From NCBI GenBank assembly GCA_964577825.1, contig CAZOBJ010000006.1, positions 1 to 60,810 of the forward strand: a stretch of 60,810 bases of DNA, given 5' to 3'. Under the pieces are notes generated by a model that saw only the letters and a list, made by a program, of their open reading frames with translations, was not told the DNA's origin and made no database searches. Numbering within the stretch: the stretch's first letter is position 1; each line of letters opens with the position of its first letter. Position numbers and translations under genes: made by a program. This DNA comes from CAZOBJ01 sp964577825. Its GTDB lineage: Bacteria; Planctomycetota; SZUA-567; JAFGNG01. This document shows, piece by piece, positions 24,951 to 32,759 of the stretch.

Positions 24951-26000
24951 ATGAGTGCGCTCGAACCGAATCCGGACCTGTACGGACTGCCCTTTACCAT
25001 CGACGAGTTCCGCGGCATGCCCTACCGCCGCCTGGGCGCGACCGGGCTTCGATGCTCGGCCGTGGGCCTGGGGACCTGGAAAATGGGCCTGCCCGAAACG
25101 GGCGACGAGGCGCGCACGGACGAGAAGACCTCGCACCGAATCCTGGACCGCGCCCTGGAGCTGGGGGTCACCTTCTGGGACACGGCGAACCGGTACAACA
25201 GCGCCAGCGGCAACGCAGAGCGCGTGATCGGCCGGTGGCTGGCGGCCAACCCGAGCGAGCGTCGCAACGTGGTCCTGGCCACCAAGGCCTTCGGGTCCAT
25301 GGACGGGCGCACGCCCAACCACTCCCGGCTGGGACGAGCCAACATACTCGCCGCCGCGCAGGCGAGCCTCAAACGGATGCAGACCGACTATGTGGACCTC
25401 TTCTACTTCCATCGGTTCGACCCCGAGACCCCGGCCGAGGAGAGCCTGGCCGCGGTGGAGGACCTGGTCCGCCAGGGGATGGTGCGCTATTTCGCGGTGT
25501 CCAACTTCACGGTGGACGAGCTCAAGCTCTACCGCGCGCTGGAGGAGTCGCTGTCCGTGCGCTGCCGCGTCGCGGCGGTGCAGAACCGGTTCAACGTGCT
25601 CCAGGGCGAGAGCCAGGCCGCCCCGGGCGTGCTCGAGTTCTGCGCGCGCGCGGACATCGCGTTCGTGCCCTACAGCCCGCTGGCCAAGGGGCTGTTGACC
25701 CGCCGGTATCTCGATCCCAAGGACGCAGGCCCGGGCGACCGGCTCTACGACGAGGGCACGCTCGGCAACGTGGCCACGCCCGAGGTCCTGGACCGATTGC
25801 GTAGGCTGAACGCCCTGGCCGAGCGCATGGACCTCATCCTCAGCCAGCTCGCGCTCGCCTACACTCTGTCTCTGCCCGGCATGGGGCCGGTGATCCCGTC
25901 GGCCTCCAAGGTCGAGCAGGTGGACCTCAACGCCGCGGCCGGCAAGGTGACGCTCACCGCCGGCCAGCAGGCGGAAGTCCGGGACATCCTGGAGGCCTGA
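24951..26000 (+). CDS. Aldo/keto reductase
   Basis: A 349-residue NADPH-linked carbonyl reductase of the AKR superfamily, closest in pattern to the YghZ/Tas-like group. The catalytic tetrad is complete: Asp77, Tyr82 (WDTANRYNSASGNAE), Lys112 (ATKAFG) and His154 (FYFHRFD). Nucleotide-binding segments are AVSNFTVDEL and FVPYSPLAKGLL, with the C-terminal PSASKVEQV. It acts in the cytoplasm on sugar-derived or reactive aldehydes. It follows mtlD and is two bases from the RseC-like gene, so those two are likely co-translated. No promoter is evident in the 93-base gap upstream. Confidence 0.92.
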   Translation: MSALEPNPDLYGLPFTIDEFRGMPYRRLGATGLRCSAVGLGTWKMGLPETGDEARTDEKTSHRILDRALELGVTFWDTANRYNSASGNAERVIGRWLAANPSERRNVVLATKAFGSMDGRTPNHSRLGRANILAAAQASLKRMQTDYVDLFYFHRFDPETPAEESLAAVEDLVRQGMVRYFAVSNFTVDELKLYRALEESLSVRCRVAAVQNRFNVLQGESQAAPGVLEFCARADIAFVPYSPLAKGLLTRRYLDPKDAGPGDRLYDEGTLGNVATPEVLDRLRRLNALAERMDLILSQLALAYTLSLPGMGPVIPSASKVEQVDLNAAAGKVTLTAGQQAEVRDILEA

Positions 26001-26002
26001 CC

Positions 26003-26422
26003 ATGCAAGAGTCCGCCACCGTGGCCGAGAACAACGGCGCCTGCGTCACGTTGCGCATGGACGCGGGCCACCACTCCGCCTGCGGCAGATGCGGACTGTG
26101 CTCGGCGGGCCCGGGCGGGGACCGGTTTCTGGACCTGCCCGCGGACGGCCCCTTGCGCGAGGCCAAGCCCGGCGATCGCGTAGACATAGAGCTCACCGCA
26201 CCCAATGCGGCAGTCGTGGCGCTCGTGGTATTCGGTCTGCCGCTCCTCGGCCTGGTGGCGGGCGCGCTCGTGGGCGTGCAGTGGTACGCGGACGCGGGTC
26301 TGTTGGTCGGCGGGGCCGTGGGGCTGGGCGTTGGCGCCGGGCTCACCTGGGCGGTGAGCCGCGCCCTACAGCGAAGCGGCCGCGTGGGCGCGCGCGTCGT
26401 GTCCGTGGAGCCCCGCGCCTGA
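26003..26422 (+). CDS. RseC/MucC-like membrane protein
   Basis: A 139-residue inner-membrane protein of the SoxR-reducing/RseC family. The soluble N-terminus holds a Cys cluster, Cys27-x2-Cys30-x2-Cys33 (SACGRCGLC), as in RseC. Two transmembrane helices follow (about residues 70-87 and 93-112) with a short basic tail. Family members usually accompany Rnf/Rsx electron-transport genes or sigma-E regulators. Here neither is near, and the gene is attached instead to an aldo/keto reductase, whose stop is two bases upstream. It may tie membrane electron flow to a redox sensor; this is only known for enterobacterial relatives. Confidence 0.78.
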   Translation: MQESATVAENNGACVTLRMDAGHHSACGRCGLCSAGPGGDRFLDLPADGPLREAKPGDRVDIELTAPNAAVVALVVFGLPLLGLVAGALVGVQWYADAGLLVGGAVGLGVGAGLTWAVSRALQRSGRVGARVVSVEPRA

Positions 26423-26507
26423 CTGCAAGCGAGGCGCACCGCGGGAAGCCCGAACACGCACCGCGAGTACGGGCGCACCGAGTGTTCCGGGCCAGGGAGG
26501 AGGGTAG

Positions 26508-26900
26508 ATGCGTCCGCCGGGCAGCCTGCTCCCTGAGATCTATTCGGTGCGATTCCACCAGTGGCTCGCGCGCGCGCTGGTGTTGACCGCGTACGTTCTC
26601 CTCCTGTCCGCGCTCTTCGCCTTGCTCGGCGACATCACCCAGACGCCGCCTGCGACCGAGCCACCTGCGACCGCCCAGTTCCCGAGCACGCGGGACCGAA
26701 TCCTGGACGCGGCGCGCGCCGCGCTTCGCGACCGGGACATCGACCCCGGCGCTCTTACCGAGCGGGCCATCCTGGAGGACGCGCAAGAGCTGCACGGCCT
26801 CTTGGCGCCCGAGGACCGCGCCGCGCTCAAGGAACGCGCCGAAGACGTGGCCGAGCAAATCCTCGACCGAGACCGGGTCGCCCCTCTCGACACGCCCTGA
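26508..26900 (+). CDS. Hypothetical single-span membrane protein
   Basis: A 130-residue protein of unknown family. A short N-terminal stretch precedes one transmembrane helix (ARALVLTAYVLLLSALFALL, residues 21-40). A Pro/Thr-rich spacer (TPPATEPPATAQ) follows. The C-terminal 80 residues are charged and probably helical, facing the outside or periplasm if the positive-inside rule holds. AGGAGGG precedes the ATG at 26508. The nadB promoter begins just after its stop, so it ends the preceding transcript. Confidence 0.65.
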   Translation: MRPPGSLLPEIYSVRFHQWLARALVLTAYVLLLSALFALLGDITQTPPATEPPATAQFPSTRDRILDAARAALRDRDIDPGALTERAILEDAQELHGLLAPEDRAALKERAEDVAEQILDRDRVAPLDTP

Positions 26901-26916
26901 CCCGCCGCGCGCCGGG

Positions 26917-26945
26917 TTGACCTCGCCGCGGCGCGGCCGTATGCT
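26917..26945 (+). promoter_or_regulatory. Predicted promoter of nadB
   Basis: -35 TTGACC (26917-26922), 17-base spacer, -10 TATGCT (26940-26945). Start expected near 26952, giving a short leader of about 27 bases before the nadB GTG. Confidence 0.6.
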
Positions 26946-26978
26946 GGCCCAATCGACTCGCGATGCGGAGGCGCAGGC

Positions 26979-28583
26979 GTGCACCGGTATCTTCTCGCCA
27001 CGGACCTGGGCGCCATTCCCAGCCTGCGGCCCGAGGTCGTGGTGGTCGGCGCGGGGATCGCCGGGCTCTCGGCTGCCCTCGCCGCCGCGCAGGACGCGCG
27101 CGTTTTGGTGCTGGCCAAGGCCGGGCTGGAGGAGAGCAGCACCTACCACGCCCAGGGCGGCATCGCCGCGGCCCTGCAGGAGCCCTCGTGGGAGGGCCAT
27201 CTACAGGACACCCTGTCCGCGGGCGCGGGCCTGTGCGACGAGGACGCGGTGCGCGTGCTCGTGAGCGAAGGCAAGGAGCGCGTGCGCGAGCTCGTGGCCC
27301 GCGGGGTGCCCTTCGACCGCGAGGCCGAGGCCCTGGCCCTGACCCTGGAGGGCGGACACTCCGAGCGGCGCGTGCTGCACGCGGCCGGCGACGCCACCGG
27401 CCGGGCCATCCACGAGACCCTGGTCCGCGCACTGCGCGCGCACGAGCGCATCCAGGTCCTGGAAGACCACTTCGTGGTCGACTGCCTGCACCACGGGGGC
27501 GTGGTCTACGGGCTCTTGTGCCTGGACACGCGCTACGGGCGGCTGTTGCGCGTGGACGCGTCGTCCACGATCCTGGCCACCGGCGGCATGGGCCGCGTGT
27601 ACCGCGAGACCACGAACCCGGAGGTCGCCACCGGCGACGGGTACGCCCTGGGCCTGCGCGCGGGCGCCGAGCTCGCGGACATGGAGTTCGTCCAGTTTCA
27701 TCCGACCACCCTGTACCTGGCCGGCGCGCCGCGGTTCTTGATCAGCGAGGCGGTGCGCGGCGAAGGCGCGCACCTCGTCACCCGGGCGGGCGAGCGGTTC
27801 ATGCCCGACGAGCATCCGCTCGCCGAGCTCGCGCCGCGCGACGTGGTCAGCCAAACCATCATGCGCACCCTGCGCGAGACCGGCGACAGCCACGTGCTCC
27901 TGGACCTGCGCCACCTGCCCCAGGACCGGGTGCGCGAGCGGTTCCCCACGATCGTCTCCCTGTGCGCGGAGTACGGCATCGACACGGCTAAGGACACGAT
28001 CCCGGTGCGGCCCGCGGTGCACTACATGATGGGCGGGTTGCGCACGGACCTCGTGGGCCGCACGTCCGTGGCCGGGCTGTACGCCTGCGGCGAGATCGCG
28101 TGCACCGGGGTCCACGGCGCGAACCGGCTGGCGAGCAACTCTCTGCTCGAGGGCCTGGTCTTCGGCCACCGGGCTGGCCGCCACGCGGTCCAGGCCGCTG
28201 AGGGGCCGGCGGAGGCCTTCCCGCTGCCCGTCACGCGCGCGCATACCCGCAACAAGCACGTGCCCCTGAACCTGGACGACGTCACCCAGAGTCTGCGCGC
28301 GCTCGCGTGGCGCGCGCTGGGCGTGTACCGCCGCGAGGACCAGCTCGCCGAGGCCGAGCGGACCATCGCGTTCTGGGGCCGGTACGTGCTCGCCGAGGAG
28401 TTCACCGCACGCGCCGGGTTCGAGGTGCAGAACATGCTCACCGTGGCCAAGGTCATCGCGCGGGCCGCGCGACTGCGGCGCGAGAGCCGCGGCGCGCACC
28501 AGCGCCTCGACTTTCCGGAGACCGACGACGAACACTGGCGCCGGCACCTCGCCGTCACGATCGACGCGTTCGAGGACGACTGA
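26979..28583 (+). CDS. nadB: L-aspartate oxidase
   Basis: A 534-residue FAD enzyme that oxidises aspartate to iminoaspartate, the first step of de novo NAD synthesis. FAD loop: VVVVGAGIAGLSAALAAAQ at residues 20-38, then STYHAQGGIAAAL. The family blocks MEFVQFHPTTL, GGLRTDLVGRTSVAGLYACG and HGANRLASNSLLEGLVFG are intact. The start is GTG at 26979 with GGAGG seven bases upstream. Fumarate reductase/succinate dehydrogenase flavoprotein is the main look-alike, but there are no iron-sulfur or membrane subunit genes beside it. Quinolinate synthase (nadA) and nadC are not in the window. dtd follows after 30 bases. Confidence 0.95.
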   Translation: MHRYLLATDLGAIPSLRPEVVVVGAGIAGLSAALAAAQDARVLVLAKAGLEESSTYHAQGGIAAALQEPSWEGHLQDTLSAGAGLCDEDAVRVLVSEGKERVRELVARGVPFDREAEALALTLEGGHSERRVLHAAGDATGRAIHETLVRALRAHERIQVLEDHFVVDCLHHGGVVYGLLCLDTRYGRLLRVDASSTILATGGMGRVYRETTNPEVATGDGYALGLRAGAELADMEFVQFHPTTLYLAGAPRFLISEAVRGEGAHLVTRAGERFMPDEHPLAELAPRDVVSQTIMRTLRETGDSHVLLDLRHLPQDRVRERFPTIVSLCAEYGIDTAKDTIPVRPAVHYMMGGLRTDLVGRTSVAGLYACGEIACTGVHGANRLASNSLLEGLVFGHRAGRHAVQAAEGPAEAFPLPVTRAHTRNKHVPLNLDDVTQSLRALAWRALGVYRREDQLAEAERTIAFWGRYVLAEEFTARAGFEVQNMLTVAKVIARAARLRRESRGAHQRLDFPETDDEHWRRHLAVTIDAFEDD

Positions 28584-28613
28584 TCTGTCCCGCCGTCCCA
28601 CGGGAGGAGAGAC

Positions 28614-29051
28614 ATGCGACTCGTGATCCAGCGCGTGCGTGACTCATCCGTCACGGTCGAAGGCAAGGTGACCGGAGCCATCGACCACGGGCTCCTGGTG
28701 CTCGTGGGCGTGGCCCGAGAGGACACGGACGAGACCGCGCGCGCGCTCGCGGGCAAGGTGGCGCGCCTGCGGGTGTTCGAGGACGACGCGGGCAAGATGA
28801 ACCGGTCCGTGCGCGACGTGGGCGGGGGCGTGCTGGCGGTGAGCCAGTTCACCCTGCTCGCGGACACGCGCAAGGGCAACCGCCCCTCGTTCGTGCCCGC
28901 GGCCCCGCCCGAACAGGCCCGGCCGCTGTGCGACGTGTTCTGCGAGGCCCTGCGCGTGGAGGGCGTGCCCGTGGCGGAGGGCGTGTTCGGCGCGCGCATG
29001 GACGTGCGCCTGGTCAACGACGGGCCGGTGACCATCCTCCTGGAAGCCTGA
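28614..29051 (+). CDS. dtd: D-aminoacyl-tRNA deacylase
   Basis: A 145-residue proofreading enzyme that removes D-amino acids and glycine mischarged on tRNA. The two active-site motifs are present: SQFTLLAD at about residues 82-89 and the Gly-cisPro motif NDGPVT near residue 138. The N-terminus (MRLVIQRVRDSSVTVEG) is typical and the length equals the family norm. GGAGG lies shortly before the ATG. It is probably co-transcribed with nadB, 30 bases upstream. Confidence 0.97.
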   Translation: MRLVIQRVRDSSVTVEGKVTGAIDHGLLVLVGVAREDTDETARALAGKVARLRVFEDDAGKMNRSVRDVGGGVLAVSQFTLLADTRKGNRPSFVPAAPPEQARPLCDVFCEALRVEGVPVAEGVFGARMDVRLVNDGPVTILLEA

Positions 29052-29082
29052 GCGGGCCGCCGGCCGTTCGAGGAGGTGTGCC

Positions 29083-30111
29083 ATGTCTGTGCGCGTGGGC
29101 GTGATCGGATGCGGGATCATGGGAAGCGCGGTCGCGCGCGTATACGCGATGCTGGACAGCGTCCGGCTCGTCGCGCTCGCGGACGTGCGCGAGGACGCGG
29201 TGAACGCGCTCGGCGACGAGCTGGACGTGGCGGCCCGATACACGGACTACCGACGCATGCTCGAACGCGAGTCCCTGGACGCGGTCAGCGTCGCCACCCC
29301 GGACGCCGCGCACACCGAGCCCGTGCTCGCGGCCCTGGAGGCGGGTTGCCACGTGCTCGTGGAGAAGCCCCTGGCCACCCGCCAGGCGCAGGCCGAGGCG
29401 ATCCGCCGCGCGGTCGCGCAGACCGGGCGCAAGCTCCAAGTCGCATACAATCACCGGTGGCTCGCGCCCTACCACAAGGTCAAGGAGCTGGCCGCAAGCG
29501 GCGAGCTCGGCGACCCGGTGCTGGCCTCGGCGCGAAAGAACAACCCGATCTCCGTGCCCACGGACATGATCCGCGCTTGGTCGGCGAAAACCACCCCCGC
29601 GTGGTTCCTGTCCTGCCACGACATGGACCTGGTCTCGTGGTGGTTTGACGCGGACCCGGTGGAGGCCTATGCCCGGGGCGTGAAGCGCGTGCTCGCCGAC
29701 CAAGGGTTCGACACCTACGACGCGATCCAGTCCCTGGTGACCTTTGCGGGCGGGCGCACCGCGACCTTCGAGGCCGCGTGGATCTACCCGAATTCCTCGC
29801 CGTACATGCCCGACAGCTTCATGGAGCTCGTGGGCACCCGGGGCACCACGCAGATCGACCGCAGCGCCGAGGCGATCGACGCCATGCTTGCGGACCGGTT
29901 CGTGTGCCCGCGCACCTTCCTCCAGTACCAGGTGTTCGACGAGTGGCAGGGCGCGTTCCCGGCCTGCATCCGGGCGTTCGTGCGCGCCGTCGAGCAGGAC
30001 ACCGAGCCGTATGTGACCGCGCGCGACGGCCTGCGCGTGACCGCGATCCTCGAGGCCGTGCACCGGTCCTTGGAGACGGGCCGGCCCGAGCGCATCCGCC
30101 TGGGAGTCTAA
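29083..30111 (+). CDS. Gfo/Idh/MocA family oxidoreductase
   Basis: A 342-residue NAD(P)-dependent dehydrogenase, the third of this family in the window. The Rossmann loop is GVIGCGIMGSA at residues 7-17 and the catalytic-Lys block is HVLVEKPLATR near residue 90. The middle holds the family His in HDMDLVSWWFD. It resembles inositol 2-dehydrogenase and related sugar dehydrogenases in length and layout. GAGGAGG precedes the ATG. It ends the plus-strand nadB-dtd set and converges with the URO-D-like gene; the 58 bases between them show no clear terminator. Confidence 0.9.
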   Translation: MSVRVGVIGCGIMGSAVARVYAMLDSVRLVALADVREDAVNALGDELDVAARYTDYRRMLERESLDAVSVATPDAAHTEPVLAALEAGCHVLVEKPLATRQAQAEAIRRAVAQTGRKLQVAYNHRWLAPYHKVKELAASGELGDPVLASARKNNPISVPTDMIRAWSAKTTPAWFLSCHDMDLVSWWFDADPVEAYARGVKRVLADQGFDTYDAIQSLVTFAGGRTATFEAAWIYPNSSPYMPDSFMELVGTRGTTQIDRSAEAIDAMLADRFVCPRTFLQYQVFDEWQGAFPACIRAFVRAVEQDTEPYVTARDGLRVTAILEAVHRSLETGRPERIRLGV

Positions 30112-30169
30112 GGCCTGCTTCGCACACCTGTCGCTTTCTTCGTTTTCGCTGCCTGGCCGAGCAATGCGC

Positions 30170-31255
30170 TCACAGGCAAGCTGCCCGGCCGTACGTGCGG
30201 CAGGCGTCCAGGTACGCCTCGATGTTCTGCCAGGGGACGTCCGGTTCGATCACGTGCGTGGGCTCGATGTACAGCCCCCCGCCGCGGCCGACAACCTCCA
30301 CCAGGTGCTTGACCGCGGCGCGCACCTCGTCGGGCGTGCCGAAGGGAAGCGTCGTCTGCGTGCCCACCCCGCCCCAGAAGGACAGGCGGTCGCCGTACCG
30401 GCGCTTGAGCTCGTCGATATCCATGCACTCGGGCTGCACGGGGTTGAGGATATCCAGTCCGATCTCGATGAGCTCGGGCACGATGGCGGTCACGTCGCCG
30501 TCGGAGTGATACCACACCAGGGCCTCGGGATTGGCCTGCTTGACCGCGGCGAACTGCCGCGCGAGCCGCTCCTTGAGGAACGTGCGCCAGACCTCGGGCG
30601 CGATCATCATGCCCTGCTGCGTGCCCACGTCGTCCCCGAACCGCACGACGTCCGCGCCCGCACGCGCCGCGGCCGCGGCCAGCGCGCAGTTGATCCGGGT
30701 GATCCGCTCAAGCAGCGCGTGCGCGAGCTCGGGCGCCTCGTAGAAGTCCATCAAGAGGTCTTCCATGCCCCGGATTTGCCACGCGCGTTCGAACACGTTC
30801 CCGGCGAACAGGGCGACCGCCATGCCTCGCTCGTGCGCGCGGGCCGCATCCGCGGCAAAGGCCTCGTGCCGGTACGCGGCGTCGCGGTCGTCGAGGGGGT
30901 AGATCTCGATCTCTTCCAGGCTGGGCTCGCGCCCGGCGAGCGGGCTGACCACATGCGTGAAGTGCTCGAATCCCGCGGGTTCGCGCGCCACCCCGTCCGC
31001 GGTGAGTGCCGTGCCCGGCTTGAGGGTCCGATTCTCGTAGTAGCGCGCATAGTCATGCTCGGCCCGGCTCGGGCCCAGGGCCACGGCCTCGTGGCACGTC
31101 TCGCACACGTCGCCGAGCATCGGCTCGCGGCCCAAGCGCGGGCGGTAGCGCTCCTTGAACTCGCGGCGCATGCGCGGGGTGAAACTCAAACCGAACGGGA
31201 TGAACTCCCCGCCCCGGCGCCGAAGCACGGCCAGCAGGTTCTCGCGCTTAGTCAC
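30170..31255 (-). CDS. Uroporphyrinogen decarboxylase-like protein (possible corrinoid methyltransferase fold)
   Basis: A 361-residue protein of the URO-D/MtaA superfamily. The start is GTG at 31255 with AGGGGA upstream. Family-like segments are FGDDVGTQQGMMIAPEVW, VWYHSDGDVTAIVPELIEIG, DILNPVQPECMDI and WGGVGTQTTLPFG. The His in WYHSDG and the Cys in PECMD sit where MtaA-type methyltransferases place zinc ligands, although the exact pattern is not diagnostic. True HemE proteins carry an N-terminal arginine motif that I do not see, so heme synthesis is unlikely. These proteins are abundant in PVC bacteria and poorly characterised. It follows a GH4 glycosidase by 47 bases, suggesting a joint catabolic role such as demethylation of methylated sugars (inference). 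Confidence 0.82.
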   Translation of the reverse strand: MTKRENLLAVLRRRGGEFIPFGLSFTPRMRREFKERYRPRLGREPMLGDVCETCHEAVALGPSRAEHDYARYYENRTLKPGTALTADGVAREPAGFEHFTHVVSPLAGREPSLEEIEIYPLDDRDAAYRHEAFAADAARAHERGMAVALFAGNVFERAWQIRGMEDLLMDFYEAPELAHALLERITRINCALAAAAARAGADVVRFGDDVGTQQGMMIAPEVWRTFLKERLARQFAAVKQANPEALVWYHSDGDVTAIVPELIEIGLDILNPVQPECMDIDELKRRYGDRLSFWGGVGTQTTLPFGTPDEVRAAVKHLVEVVGRGGGLYIEPTHVIEPDVPWQNIEAYLDACRTYGRAACL

Positions 31256-31302
31256 CGGATTCCCCTGTGCGCGGCCCGTTGCGCGAACTCGCCCGAGTCG
31301 GC

Positions 31303-32673
31303 TCACCCGGTCTCGAAGAACCGCGGCAGGTACGGCCTGGACGCCTCCAGGAGCTCGTCGAGCATCTCTTGCGCGCGGTCGGGCCAAATGGCCATCTCGT
31401 CCAGGATCAGGGCCTGCAGCGCCGCGGCCCGGTCGCCTTTGGCCGCGGCGTCGGCCACGAGCTCCTGCCAGGCGAACCGCTTCTCCAGGATGCCCTTCAG
31501 CGCCCGCGGCGCCGGGCCCATGGTCACCGGCCGCGCGCCGCGCCAGGTGGTGACCGCCTCGACCTCCACCTCCGCGTCCAGGGGGAGGTTGGGCACCGCG
31601 CCCTGGTTGGCGAGGTTGGCCACGAACACGTGCCGCTTGCCCGTGGCCATGGCCCCGAGGGCGAGCCCCGTGTTCTCGCCCTCGAATGTGCGCGCCTCGG
31701 GCAGGGCCATCTGGTCGAGCGTCTCCTGAAAGGCGGCGAGCATCCTCTCGCGCGCGTCGGCGGGGAACGCGGCCACCGGCCCTTCGGGAAAGTAGTCCGC
31801 ATGCATCTCGTCGATGCGCCGCAGGGTCCAGTACGGCGCGTTGCCCCGGTCCGGGTAGGTGTCCACCTGTGCGAGGAAGGGGTAGAACTCCAGGATGTGG
31901 TTGTCCTCCGGGTACACGGTCTGGAACCCGTGGATGCGCGACAGGTCCGCGGCCAGCCGCTGGCGGTCCCCGGCCCGGGCCTGCATGGCCGCGCGCACCC
32001 GGTCGTACACGTCCTCGCCGCGAAGGCGGATGGCGGTGAACCAGTAGTAGTGGTTCGTGCCCACCCAGGTGCACGAGAGCTCTTCCGGCGGCACGTCCAG
32101 CAGCTTGGCCACGAACGCGATGCCCTCCTGCACGCCGTGGCAGATGCCCACCACCTGCACGGCCGTGTACTTGCGGACGGCGCGGCAGATGACGCTCATG
32201 GGGTTGGCGTGGTTGAAGAGCACCGCGCCCGGGCAGCGCCTCTCCATGGCCGCGCAGACCTCCAGGAACGCGGGCACGGACCGCAGGCCCATCATCAGGG
32301 CCGCCGGCCCGCCCGTGTCGCCGGTGAGCTGGTAGATGCCGTACTTCGCTGGGATGAACCGGTCGGCCCTGTGGATGGGCGACTGGTGCACGCCCGCGGT
32401 GGGCTCGGTGCCGCTGCCGCCGATGGACGCGAGCACGAAGTCCGCGCCCTCCAGCGCCTCATCCAGGGTCGCAACCGCGCGTACGGTCATGCCGGTGCCC
32501 GCATCCTCGGCCAGGCGCGCGGCCCTGGCCCGCATGCGCGCGGCGCGCTCCCCGTCCAGGTCATAGAGCACGATCTCGGACTCGGCCAGGTCCTCGGTGA
32601 CGAGCAGGTCCGGGAGCGCGCGCCGGTAGTACCGGCTGCCCGCGCCCACGCAAGCGATCTTGGTTGCGGCCAT
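31303..32673 (-). CDS. Glycoside hydrolase family 4 (alpha-glycosidase type)
   Basis: A 456-residue NAD- and metal-dependent glycosidase that cleaves by oxidation, elimination and reduction. N-terminal dinucleotide fold: IACVGAGSRYY. The Asn and His of the NHANP segment lie at about 154-158. Metal ligands are Cys178 and His208 (GICHGVQ and GTNHYYWF). The Cys-His-Gly triplet differs from the Cys-Asn form of 6-phospho-beta-glucosidases, so an alpha-galactosidase, alpha-glucosidase or uronidase-type activity is more likely; the substrate is not fixed. No phosphotransferase genes accompany it. It has its own TTGACA promoter and shares a strand and probable transcript with the URO-D-like gene. Confidence 0.88.
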   Translation of the reverse strand: MAATKIACVGAGSRYYRRALPDLLVTEDLAESEIVLYDLDGERAARMRARAARLAEDAGTGMTVRAVATLDEALEGADFVLASIGGSGTEPTAGVHQSPIHRADRFIPAKYGIYQLTGDTGGPAALMMGLRSVPAFLEVCAAMERRCPGAVLFNHANPMSVICRAVRKYTAVQVVGICHGVQEGIAFVAKLLDVPPEELSCTWVGTNHYYWFTAIRLRGEDVYDRVRAAMQARAGDRQRLAADLSRIHGFQTVYPEDNHILEFYPFLAQVDTYPDRGNAPYWTLRRIDEMHADYFPEGPVAAFPADARERMLAAFQETLDQMALPEARTFEGENTGLALGAMATGKRHVFVANLANQGAVPNLPLDAEVEVEAVTTWRGARPVTMGPAPRALKGILEKRFAWQELVADAAAKGDRAAALQALILDEMAIWPDRAQEMLDELLEASRPYLPRFFETG

Positions 32674-32714
32674 GGCGGACTCCCCCTGTGCACGGACGCG
32701 GCACTGTGCGCACC

Positions 32715-32743
32715 CACCTAGCCGGTCGTGCGCAGCGTGTCAA
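32715..32743 (-). promoter_or_regulatory. Predicted promoter of the GH4-URO-D pair
   Basis: Minus strand: -35 TTGACA (32743-32738), 17-base spacer, -10 TAGGTG (32720-32715). It lies in the 86-base gap between the LpoB-like gene and the GH4 gene, about 42 bases before the GH4 start. Confidence 0.5.
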
Positions 32744-32759
32744 GGTCGGTCGGGCTGGG

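Noticed and set aside
21345..25412. 1355-codon minus-strand open frame opposite the GNAT, amidohydrolase and mtlD genes
   Set aside because: Same reason: the plus strand holds complete conserved genes with ribosome sites, and the antisense protein shows only low-complexity sequence.
26979..28583. Fumarate reductase or succinate dehydrogenase flavoprotein
   Set aside because: Length, motif set and absence of iron-sulfur and membrane subunit genes fit L-aspartate oxidase.
30112..30169. Terminator between the convergent Gfo/Idh and URO-D-like genes
   Set aside because: There is a T-rich stretch but no stable stem with a sensible loop next to it.
30170..31255. True uroporphyrinogen decarboxylase (hemE)
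   Set aside because: The characteristic N-terminal arginine motif of HemE is not seen and no heme gene is near; the MtaA-like branch fits better.
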